Below are positions 1-5,482 of a DNA stretch of 5,482 bases, in pieces (the first letter of the stretch is position 1; every line of letters starts with the position of its first letter). Made by a program: the position numbers and the translations under genes. Location of the stretch: NCBI GenBank assembly GCA_002404215.1, contig DHJG01000130.1, forward strand, positions 4,369-9,850, written 5' to 3'. The notes under the pieces were generated by a model. That model was not told where the DNA came from. It worked only from the letters and a program-made list of their open reading frames with translations, and did no database searches. This DNA is from Desulfosporosinus sp. UBA4726 (lineage in GTDB: Bacteria; Bacillota; Desulfitobacteriia; Desulfitobacteriales; Desulfitobacteriaceae).

Positions 1-272
1 GTTCCATCCTTAATTGCTTTATAGATTCGGGTTAGTTCCTGATAGACTACCCGACCTGCCCCTATGTTCAGATGCCCCACTTCAGAATTTCCCATTTGAC
101 CGTCTGGTAATCCAACAGCTTCCCCCGATGCCTGGAGAAAGGTGTGGGGGTAGGTTTCTTCCAAGCGCCGAAAGTTTGGCAAATTTGCTTGGGCAATGGC
201 GTTTCCTTCTGTAGCTACACGATGACCCCAGCCATCTAAAATCATGAGGAGAAGTGGTTTTTTAACTTCCAT
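1..272 (-). CDS. gpmI: 2,3-bisphosphoglycerate-independent phosphoglycerate mutase, N-terminal part (cut by window edge)
   Basis: Interconverts 3-phosphoglycerate and 2-phosphoglycerate in the cytoplasm, in lower glycolysis and gluconeogenesis. It is a Mn-dependent enzyme of the alkaline phosphatase superfamily. Only the first 90 codons are visible; the frame stays open to the left edge, so the end is missing because of the window and not by mutation. Residues 10-16 read MILDGWG, with the metal-ligand Asp at 13. Residues 54-67 read GLPDGQMGNSEVGH, in which Ser63 is the expected phosphoserine nucleophile; LNIGAGRVVYQ follows, which is diagnostic of the family. The ATG at 272 lies 2 nt after the tpiA stop. 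Its ribosome binding site, AGGAAG at 279-284, sits inside the last tpiA codons, so translational coupling is likely. The full protein is normally about 510 residues. Identification is secure. Confidence 0.96.
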   Translation of the reverse strand, partial: MEVKKPLLLMILDGWGHRVATEGNAIAQANLPNFRRLEETYPHTFLQASGEAVGLPDGQMGNSEVGHLNIGAGRVVYQELTRIYKAIKDG

Positions 273-274
273 CG

Positions 275-1060
275 TTATCTTCCTTCCATGCGCGTAACAA
301 CGGAACCTGCGTTATGTATTAGTTTCGCAAAACTCAGGGGGTCCAAGCTTGCCCCGCCGACTAGTGCACCGTCAACATCAGGCTCAGTTAAGAGCTCTGC
401 AATGTTCTCCGCCTTAACACTCCCACCATAGAGAATGGACACTTTTTCAGCGGTAGGTCCCATAAGTTCGGTCAGGTTGGCACGGATTGCCGCACACATA
501 TCTTGGGCATCTTGGCTAGAAGCTGTTTTCCCAGTACCGATCGCCCAGATAGGCTCATAAGCAATAACCATCCGGCTCAGGTCCTCTGTCGATAAGCCGG
601 AAAGAGCGTGCGTTACCTGAGCACGGACTCGTTCTACTGCTTTTCCTTCTTCACGAACGTTCAGATTTTCCCCCACACAAAGGATGGGAGTCAGGCCTGC
701 CGCCAAGGCTTTCTGGACTTTTTTATTGATCTCTTCGTCTGTTTCTCCGAAGAGTTCTCTCCGTTCAGAGTGGCCGAGTATCACATACGTGCAGGCGACA
801 TCGAGAAGCATCTGGGCGGAGATTTCACCGGTATAGGCCCCTTGATCTGCCCAGGACATATTTTGGGCACCCAAATGCACAACACTTTCTTCCAGTTCAT
901 TCTTTAACGGATAAAGTGCTGTAAAGGGAGCACACAGAATAATGTCAAGTTCTGTAACATCCTTAACCTCTTCTAAAAACCTCACTGCATAGTCCTCTGC
1001 TTCGTTGACAGTTTTGAACATTTTCCAATTGCCGGCGATGACTGTCCGTCGATTTGCCAA
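275..1060 (-). CDS. tpiA: Triosephosphate isomerase
   Basis: Interconverts dihydroxyacetone phosphate and glyceraldehyde 3-phosphate in the cytoplasm; a TIM-barrel enzyme, normally a dimer of about 250 residues. From the chosen TTG start the product is 261 residues beginning MANRRTVIAGNWKM. Active-site residues are all present: Asn11 and Lys13 (GNWKM), His97 (ILGHSERR, 94-101) and Glu169 (AYEPIWAIGTGK, 167-178, which includes the mobile loop). The phosphate-binding YGGSV is at 211-215 and LVGGASL at 233-239. The frame is open upstream to an ATG at 1117, but that would add 19 residues the family lacks and has no ribosome binding site. The TTG at 1060 lies 9 nt after a GGAGG. The gene lies 69 nt downstream of pgk and 2 nt upstream of gpmI, so it is an operon member. 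The C-terminal tail after residue 250 is slightly long but unremarkable. Confidence 0.96.
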   Translation of the reverse strand: MANRRTVIAGNWKMFKTVNEAEDYAVRFLEEVKDVTELDIILCAPFTALYPLKNELEESVVHLGAQNMSWADQGAYTGEISAQMLLDVACTYVILGHSERRELFGETDEEINKKVQKALAAGLTPILCVGENLNVREEGKAVERVRAQVTHALSGLSTEDLSRMVIAYEPIWAIGTGKTASSQDAQDMCAAIRANLTELMGPTAEKVSILYGGSVKAENIAELLTEPDVDGALVGGASLDPLSFAKLIHNAGSVVTRMEGR

Positions 1061-1069
1061 TTCATTATA

Positions 1070-1074
1070 CCTCC
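1070..1074 (-). promoter_or_regulatory. Ribosome binding site that fixes the tpiA TTG start
   Basis: GGAGG is followed by 9 nt (TATAATGAA) and then TTG, which opens the canonical N-terminus MANRRTVIAGNWKM. An ATG at 1065 lies only 4 nt after the GGAGG and is out of frame; it would give a peptide of about 27 codons. Family length and the GNWKM motif favour the TTG at 1060. Confidence 0.8.
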
Positions 1075-1129
1075 ACTTCCTTATATGAGGTTCTATTGTG
1101 TAAGATGTGTGAACCACTCTAGCTACGAA

Positions 1130-2317
1130 TTACGCCTTGTCTTGAAGTGCAGCAACACCCGGCAGCACTTTACCTTCCAGAAACTCAAGAGAAGCACCGC
1201 CTCCCGTTGAAATATGGGTCATCCGGTCTGCAACGCCCATTTTCTCTACAGCTGCTACAGAATCCCCACCCCCGACAATCGTGATCCCTCTACAGGCGGC
1301 TACAGCTTGGGCGACCCCTTTCGTTCCCTTGGCGAAGGCCTCCATTTCAAAAACGCCCATCGGACCATTCCAAATCACGGTCCGGGCCTTCGAGATGAGG
1401 GCCTCAAAGCGCTCAGCACTGGCCGGTCCTATATCTAGAGCCATATCATTCTCCTGGATTTCAGACACACCCACCGTACGATGAGGGGCATCCGCTTCAA
1501 AGACAAGAGCTACCACAACATCGATCGGAAGTTCTAATTCAACCCCTTTCGCTTTAGCTTTCTCAATAAGTTGCTTTGCTAAGGCCACTTTGTCCTCTTC
1601 GAGAAGAGATTTTCCCACATTATATCCTTGCGCTTTCAGGAAGGTATTCGCCATCCCCCCGCCGATGATCAGAGCATCGACCTTTTCGAGAAGGTTTTCA
1701 ATCACGCCAATCTTATCGCTTACCTTGGCTCCGCCGATAATAGCCATAAAAGGGCGTTCCGGCCGTTCCAAGGCATTGCCCATAAATTCAACTTCTTTTT
1801 GCATCAGTAAACCTGCAACTGCAGGAATATAGTGTGTAACCCCCTCCGTTGAGGCGTGGGCACGGTGTGCGCTTCCGAACGCATCATTTACGAATAAATC
1901 TGCAAGCGCTGCTAACTCACGGGCAAATAACGGATCATTTTTCTCTTCTTCTGCATGGAAACGGACATTTTCCAGTAATAGAACTTGCCCATCTTGCAGC
2001 TTATTTACGGCCTCCATCGCAATATCCCCTACGCAATCCCCAGCAAGAGCCACGTCTTGCCCCAACTGCTCACTCAGATGCTTCGCGACAGGCGCCAAGG
2101 AGTAACTTAGATTGACTTGCCCTTTAGGGCGTCCAAGGTGTGAGGCAAGAATGACACGAGCTCCCTCTTTTACAAGATACTCGATCGTCGGCAGAGAGGC
2201 GCGTATCCGGGTATCATCCGTAATTTGACCCTGCTTATCGAGCGGCACATTAAAATCTACCCGGACCAGCACTCTCTTGCCTCGTACCTCCACATCTTTT
2301 ACGCTTTTTTTGTTCAT
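1130..2317 (-). CDS. pgk: Phosphoglycerate kinase
   Basis: Transfers phosphate from 1,3-bisphosphoglycerate to ADP, the first ATP-forming step of glycolysis; reversible, cytoplasmic, monomeric. From the ATG at 2317 the product is 395 residues, the usual bacterial length. Substrate-binding motifs in the N-domain are RVDFNVP (19-25), HLGRPKG (60-66), ENVRFH (116-121) and VNDAFGSAHRAHAS (143-156). The C-domain has GGAKVSDKI (195-203), WNGPMGVFE (316-324), the nucleotide-binding GGGDSVAAVEK (349-359) and STGGGASLEFLEGK (370-383). The frame continues upstream to an ATG at 2392, but those 25 residues do not resemble the family and that ATG lacks a ribosome binding site. The chosen ATG has AGGGGAG 6 nt upstream. 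It is the first gene of the visible glycolytic block; the usual upstream gap gene is absent. tpiA follows after 69 nt with no terminator between them. Confidence 0.97.
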   Translation of the reverse strand: MNKKSVKDVEVRGKRVLVRVDFNVPLDKQGQITDDTRIRASLPTIEYLVKEGARVILASHLGRPKGQVNLSYSLAPVAKHLSEQLGQDVALAGDCVGDIAMEAVNKLQDGQVLLLENVRFHAEEEKNDPLFARELAALADLFVNDAFGSAHRAHASTEGVTHYIPAVAGLLMQKEVEFMGNALERPERPFMAIIGGAKVSDKIGVIENLLEKVDALIIGGGMANTFLKAQGYNVGKSLLEEDKVALAKQLIEKAKAKGVELELPIDVVVALVFEADAPHRTVGVSEIQENDMALDIGPASAERFEALISKARTVIWNGPMGVFEMEAFAKGTKGVAQAVAACRGITIVGGGDSVAAVEKMGVADRMTHISTGGGASLEFLEGKVLPGVAALQDKA

Positions 2318-2323
2318 CCAAAA

Positions 2324-2330
2324 CTCCCCT
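2324..2330 (-). promoter_or_regulatory. Ribosome binding site of pgk
   Basis: AGGGGAG is separated by 6 nt (TTTTGG) from the ATG at 2317. It decides against the longer in-frame start at 2392, which has no purine-rich sequence in front of it. Confidence 0.8.
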
Positions 2331-2420
2331 TCCACTTCGGCCCAAAAGGTTCCCTGCTCCAATATAGGCATATATGTTCCGAGTATTTTCATTTCATTAG
2401 TATACCGAGGAATGAATCTT

Positions 2421-2508
2421 CTTACTCTCGTAAACAGTTATTAGTCCAACTTTACTAATTCTCCATCGAACTGCAGTTTCCTGCACAAATTAAGATTACT
2501 CCTTGTGC
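2421..2508 (-). promoter_or_regulatory. Possible structured 5' leader of pgk (cluster of small hairpins)
   Basis: Four inverted repeats can be read in the RNA sense. A: GCACAA (2503-2508) pairs with TTGTGC (2483-2488) across a 14-nt loop. B: TGCAG-GAAA-CTGCA (2472-2485), a 5-bp stem closed by a GNRA tetraloop. C: ATTAGT (2454-2459) pairs with ACTAAT (2440-2445) across 8 nt. D: TTTAC-GAGA-GTAAG (2421-2434), 4 bp plus one G-U, again with a GNRA loop. A and B share bases 2483-2485, so they exclude each other. The stems are short and could be chance in AT-rich DNA. I recognise no known riboswitch or protein-binding leader, and no T-run terminator follows. The function is unknown. Confidence 0.3.
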
Positions 2509-2532
2509 CAATCAGCTATTTCTCTGATACTC

Positions 2533-2577
2533 AAAAAGCCACTAAAGAAACTTCAAACGCTTCCTCCAGTAGCTTTT
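2533..2577 (-). terminator. Probable rho-independent terminator after rpoN
   Basis: The 5' arm AAAAGCTACTGGAGGAA (2561-2577) can pair along 17 bases with TTTCTTTAGTGGCTTTT (2534-2550), leaving a 10-nt loop. The 3' arm runs into five T's (2533-2537). Four of the 17 pairs are G-U and GC content is modest, so efficiency is uncertain. The position, starting 54 nt after the rpoN stop, fits the end of the yvcK-whiA-rpoN transcript. Confidence 0.65.
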
Positions 2578-2630
2578 CATTTTTTCTATCCCAAATTCCA
2601 GCGTTCCAAGCCTCCAACGAATTCTTTGAC

Positions 2631-4028
2631 CTAGTAGCGTTTTCTCACAGTCGTCGCCGCAATCCCCAATTCATCGCGATACTTAGCAACCGTTCGTCTG
2701 GAAATTTTCATAGCTTTGCCTTTTAGCAGGTCAGCTAGCTTTTGATCAGAATAAGGGCTTTTGGCATTTTCCGAAGAAATGATATCACGCAGAGCCAATT
2801 TGATTCCTTCTGTCGTTATGTCAGAGTCGTTTTGATGACCACGCCCCATACTATTAGCGAAGAAAAATTTAAACTCGTAAATACCCCGGGGCGTTTGAAC
2901 GTATTTATGGGATGTTGCCCGACTGACGGTTGATTCATGAACTCCGATTTCCTCAGCAATATCTCTCAAGGTGAGCGGTTTCAAATAACGGATCCCATAG
3001 TGAAGGAATTCAGTTTGCCACTTCACTATGGCATTGGCTACTTTGTAAAGGGTTAAACGCCGTTGCTCAATGCTTCGAATGAGCCAGGCTGCCGAATTCA
3101 GTTTCTGATCCACAAATTTGCGAGTCTCTGACTCCTTTTCATGACTTAGGGCCTCACGATAAGCCTTATTGATTCCTAAGCGAGGTACAGTGATGTCATT
3201 CACCAGGATAATGAACTCCCCTTCGATCTCTTCAATCACCACATCCGGAACGACGTAGCGCACATCTCCTGGGCCAGAAAAACTACGCCCTGGTTTGGGG
3301 TCCAGTTTACGAACCAAATCGGCCATTTCCTGCACCTTACTTAAGGATAGTTTCAAAACTTGGGCGATTCGATTCAGACGGCCCGCTGCTAAATCTTCAA
3401 GATGTTTTAAGAACTCTGGAAATTCTGGAGGATAGTTCGGAAGGAGCGGCAACTGCAATAACAAACATTCCTCTAAGTTCCGCGCTCCAACCCCTAAAGG
3501 GTCAAGGGTCTGAACCACAGCCAATGCCTCTTCAGTCGTTTCGAGGGGAACATTCATTTCCCTCGAAATATCTTCTAACGTCAATGTGAGACAGCCATTA
3601 TCATTCAAGTTCCCAACAATGTACTCTGCCACGCCTAAAGAAACTGATAAATTTTGGACATGTAGTTGTTCCAACAAATGCTCCTGAAGCGTCGGCGCTG
3701 CAGCAATAAAGGGATCAAAGCGTTGTTTTTCGTCTAACACTACCCGTTCCTGACGAACTTTATTATCATCCTGATCATGAAAATAGTCCTGCCAGTCTAC
3801 GTCCCATTTCTCATCGGCCAATTTTTCTTCTTCTGCAGGGGGCTCTGCCTCTCCTTTGTCCACACTTTCTTCTTGGACCTCCAACAAAGGATTCTCTAGA
3901 ATCTGCTCCTCAACATACGCCGAAAGTTCAAGTGCAGATAACTGTAAAATAGTAATTGCTTGGCGCAATTCAGGAGTCATCATGAGTTTTTGAGTTTGCT
4001 CTAGATTCAAGCCATAACCTAACCGCAC
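2631..4028 (-). CDS. rpoN: RNA polymerase sigma-54 factor (RpoN/SigL)
   Basis: Alternative sigma factor that directs core RNA polymerase to -24/-12 promoters and needs an AAA+ activator for open-complex formation. The product is 465 residues, normal for the family. Region I (about 1-50) is the Gln/Leu-rich activator-contact segment, with QTQKLMMTPELRQAITILQLS at its centre. Region II (about 51-95) is strongly acidic. The core-binding domain occupies about 100-250. A helix-turn-helix follows (TLRDIAEEIGVHESTVSRAT, 353-372), then YVQTPRGIYEFKFFF. The RpoN box SRRTVAKYRD (443-452), which contacts the -24 element, is intact near the end. The start is GTG at 4028, 7 nt after GGAGG. It lies 69 nt downstream of whiA with no terminator seen, so it may share the yvcK-whiA transcript. 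No sigma-54 activator gene is in the window, so the target genes cannot be inferred. Confidence 0.97.
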   Translation of the reverse strand: MRLGYGLNLEQTQKLMMTPELRQAITILQLSALELSAYVEEQILENPLLEVQEESVDKGEAEPPAEEEKLADEKWDVDWQDYFHDQDDNKVRQERVVLDEKQRFDPFIAAAPTLQEHLLEQLHVQNLSVSLGVAEYIVGNLNDNGCLTLTLEDISREMNVPLETTEEALAVVQTLDPLGVGARNLEECLLLQLPLLPNYPPEFPEFLKHLEDLAAGRLNRIAQVLKLSLSKVQEMADLVRKLDPKPGRSFSGPGDVRYVVPDVVIEEIEGEFIILVNDITVPRLGINKAYREALSHEKESETRKFVDQKLNSAAWLIRSIEQRRLTLYKVANAIVKWQTEFLHYGIRYLKPLTLRDIAEEIGVHESTVSRATSHKYVQTPRGIYEFKFFFANSMGRGHQNDSDITTEGIKLALRDIISSENAKSPYSDQKLADLLKGKAMKISRRTVAKYRDELGIAATTVRKRY

Positions 4029-4035
4029 CTTACTT

Positions 4036-4040
4036 CCTCC
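4036..4040 (-). promoter_or_regulatory. Ribosome binding site supporting the rpoN GTG start
   Basis: GGAGG, within GGGGAGG, lies 7 nt before the GTG at 4028. That GTG gives the canonical start MRLGYGLNLEQTQKL, and no ATG nearby gives a complete region I. Confidence 0.8.
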
Positions 4041-4097
4041 CCTGTCTCCGTTTATAGGTCAACTATCTACTTTCATTTTATCCATATTCTATTTTAT

Positions 4098-5048
4098 CTA
4101 TAGTTTTTCTTTATTTTTTTGGCTTCTTATTTGCTCTGCGAATTCATCGATCTTCCTCATTCGATGGTTGACACCGGATTTACCGACTTTTGGACGCAGC
4201 AACTCTCCAAGCTCTTTTAAACTGGCGTCGGCATATTTCAATCGTAGCTCCGCCATCTCCTGAAGTGTGGACGGTAACGCTTGCAACCCTATCGTGTCCA
4301 CAATAAGTTGGATGTTCTCCAACTGACGCACAGCAGCATCCACGATTTTATCTAAATTAGCAGTCTCACAATTAACCAAACGATTCACCTGATTTCGAAC
4401 ATCTTTGAGCACGCGTACGTTTTCGAATTCCAAAAGAGCACAATGCGCTCCAATAAAGCCGATAAAGTCTACAATATGCTCACTTTCTTTGAGATACACT
4501 ACATACCAATGCTTGCGCATGCTAATTTTTGCACCTAATTTGAAACGATTGATCAATTGACATAACGCTTTGGCATGTTGCTCATCATTGCTAACAATTT
4601 CGAGGTGATAGGTGCCTTCTGGATTATTAATTGACCCTCCAGCCAAGAAGGCTCCTCTTAAATAAGCTTTTTGATCACACCGCTTTTTAATAAGATTAGG
4701 GGCAATTCCATGGTAGATTTGTCCTTTTTCATCAACCAGTCCTAAGTTTTGTAAATCCTCCAATCCCCGAGGATATATTCTGACCAAATACGAATTATTT
4801 TTACGAAGTCGAAGTTTGCGTCGAACCACAATATCTACTGGACGCTTCAGTACATCCCTAGCCAAGCGATAAATTTTACGGGCCACCGGAGCACTCTCCG
4901 TGATCACATTCAAAGCGTACTGTTGATTAGCGCTGATTTGGAGTGTTCCATCCATGCGAACTAAAGCAGCCAGTTCAGCTAACTCACAACAGGCTTTCTG
5001 ACCACTTAAACGTGCGAGTTCTTCTTTGGTAACAGCACTGAAGGACAA
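4098..5048 (-). CDS. whiA: DNA-binding protein WhiA
   Basis: WhiA is conserved across Gram-positive bacteria. It is a sporulation transcription factor in Streptomyces and is linked to cell division and chromosome segregation in Bacillus. The product has 316 residues, the family's usual size. The N-terminal conserved domain starts MSFSAVTKEELARL. The degenerate LAGLIDADG homing-endonuclease-like core is centred on LRGAFLAGGSINNPEGTYHLE (130-150). A C-terminal helix-turn-helix spans about 260-300, with LKELGELLRPKVGKSGVNHR at 277-296. WhiA proteins are not known to cut DNA, so a DNA-binding role is expected. The start is TTG at 5048: it gives the family's MSFS N-terminus, and AGGGGG stands 9 nt upstream. 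It lies 17 nt after the yvcK stop, the usual rapZ-yvcK-whiA order. rpoN follows after 69 nt. Identification is firm; targets in this organism are unknown. Confidence 0.95.
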   Translation of the reverse strand: MSFSAVTKEELARLSGQKACCELAELAALVRMDGTLQISANQQYALNVITESAPVARKIYRLARDVLKRPVDIVVRRKLRLRKNNSYLVRIYPRGLEDLQNLGLVDEKGQIYHGIAPNLIKKRCDQKAYLRGAFLAGGSINNPEGTYHLEIVSNDEQHAKALCQLINRFKLGAKISMRKHWYVVYLKESEHIVDFIGFIGAHCALLEFENVRVLKDVRNQVNRLVNCETANLDKIVDAAVRQLENIQLIVDTIGLQALPSTLQEMAELRLKYADASLKELGELLRPKVGKSGVNHRMRKIDEFAEQIRSQKNKEKL

Positions 5049-5057
5049 TCTCCCAGG

Positions 5058-5063
5058 CCCCCT
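5058..5063 (-). promoter_or_regulatory. Ribosome binding site supporting the whiA TTG start
   Basis: AGGGGG begins just after the yvcK stop codon and lies 9 nt before the TTG at 5048. A closer GGGAG (1 nt from the TTG) is too near to serve. The short distance suggests that whiA translation is coupled to yvcK. Confidence 0.65.
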
Positions 5064-5065
5064 CT

Positions 5066-5482
5066 CTATGTTTTTTTGCGGAGCTTCTGGGTGAGCAAAT
5101 AAGCATCGACTAACGCAATGCGCTCTCCCATGGGTTTAAAGCGGAAGAGTAAACGGATAAGTTCCTTCGCCAACTGGTCCGGATCGTGGCGAACGACATC
5201 CCCTTCTTGCACCAAATGAGCCTCAAAATACTTAGCTCCCAAGTGTTCGACCACTTTGGGGTCTGTAATGACTGGAACGGCGTCTTCCTTGACATACCGC
5301 TTGCGACTTGGAGCGGTAACTTCTCCCTTATTTGCCAGCACCGCGTCGACAAAGCCAGGACCGCAATGGTCCAGAATCGCTTTAAGATGATCAGACACGC
5401 GGTAACCATCCGTCTCCCCTTTTTCTGTCATAACATTACATACATAGACACAGGGGGCGTTCACTTCCCGGATTTTTTCCCG
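5066..5482 (-). CDS. yvcK: YvcK/CofD-like gluconeogenesis factor, C-terminal part (cut by window edge)
   Basis: The last 138 residues of a YvcK-family protein. In Bacillus, YvcK is needed for growth on gluconeogenic carbon sources and affects cell shape and peptidoglycan synthesis; it binds UDP-sugars. The visible part opens with REKIREVNAPCVYVCNVMT and continues EKGETDGYRVSDHLKAIL, the family's strongly conserved segment. It ends in LLFRFKPMGERIALVDAYL and a basic tail. The frame stays open to the right edge. A GTG at 5464 is an internal valine codon, not the start, because the conserved domain continues upstream of it. The intact protein is usually about 320 residues or longer. The adjacent whiA, 17 nt downstream, confirms the call. 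rapZ is expected just beyond the window. Confidence 0.93.
   Translation of the reverse strand, partial: REKIREVNAPCVYVCNVMTEKGETDGYRVSDHLKAILDHCGPGFVDAVLANKGEVTAPSRKRYVKEDAVPVITDPKVVEHLGAKYFEAHLVQEGDVVRHDPDQLAKELIRLLFRFKPMGERIALVDAYLLTQKLRKKT

Larger units (their letters stand above)
2318..2630 (-). other. Gene-free interval between rpoN and pgk
   Basis: These 313 nt contain no recognisable gene. In transcription order they hold a probable rpoN terminator (2533-2577), an AT-rich stretch, a cluster of small inverted repeats (2421-2508) and the pgk ribosome binding site. A promoter for pgk is expected after the terminator. The best -10-like hexamer is TATACT at 2399-2404, but no acceptable -35 hexamer stands 16-18 nt before it, so no promoter is called. 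No remnant of gap or cggR is recognisable in any minus-strand frame. Confidence 0.6.

Noticed and set aside
608..907. Plus-strand open frames such as 14-214, 608-907, 1849-2115, 2225-2458 and 2505-2726
   Set aside because: They lie mostly antisense to firmly identified genes, or span non-coding DNA, and have no recognisable domains.
1061..1117. A 19-residue N-terminal extension of TpiA
   Set aside because: Triosephosphate isomerases begin a few residues before GNWKM; the TTG at 1060 gives that length with a well-spaced GGAGG.
2318..2392. A 25-residue N-terminal extension of Pgk
   Set aside because: There is no ribosome binding site before the ATG at 2392, and the extension does not match the family; the ATG at 2317 has a good site and the canonical N-terminus.
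2399..2404. TATACT as the -10 box of a pgk promoter
   Set aside because: No -35-like hexamer lies 16-18 nt upstream and there is no extended -10 TG, so it is not supported.
2397..2486. A 29-codon minus-strand frame starting at GTG 2486, as a leader peptide of pgk
   Set aside because: It has only a weak start and an AAGGAG 12 nt away, shows no runs of a regulatory amino acid and overlaps the hairpin cluster. It is not distinguishable from chance.
2495..2510. TGGCAC (2505-2510, minus) upstream of pgk as a sigma-54 -24 element
   Set aside because: No GC/TTGC -12 element stands at the required spacing; the following bases read AAGGAGTAAT. A single half-site is not a promoter.
4029..4097. A promoter or small peptide (ATG GAT AAA ATG ...) between whiA and rpoN
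   Set aside because: The peptide would be only 8 codons. A TTGACC hexamer is present but has no -10 box at a suitable distance.

Overview
The window comes from a Firmicutes (Bacillota) chromosome, most likely a Clostridia member of the Desulfitobacterium/Desulfosporosinus type. This is inferred from gene order, low-to-moderate GC, strong Shine-Dalgarno sequences and frequent TTG/GTG starts; the genus is not proven by anything seen here. All six recognisable genes lie on the minus strand, so transcription runs from the right edge to the left edge. The + strand holds only shadow reading frames.

In transcription order, the first block (5482 to 2631) is the end of yvcK, then whiA, then rpoN. YvcK (a gluconeogenesis/cell-envelope factor) and WhiA (a LAGLIDADG-like plus helix-turn-helix DNA-binding protein) are a classic Gram-positive pair. 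The gene for sigma-54 follows them in the same direction after 69 nt. A long, wobble-rich hairpin followed by a T run, about 50 nt past rpoN, is a likely intrinsic terminator for this block.

Next is a 313-nt gene-free stretch (2318-2630). It holds the terminator and then a leader-like region with several small hairpins, two of which exclude each other. The second block (2317 to 1) is lower glycolysis: pgk, tpiA and the first 90 codons of gpmI, which runs off the left edge. tpiA and gpmI are separated by only 2 nt.

The genes are ordinary and complete where the window allows. The main points of interest are: no gap (GAPDH) or cggR gene upstream of pgk, where many Firmicutes carry them; a possibly structured untranslated leader in that place; and a tpiA start that must be TTG although an out-of-frame ATG lies between the ribosome binding site and that start. 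I see no mobile element, CRISPR array, tRNA/rRNA or clearly novel system.
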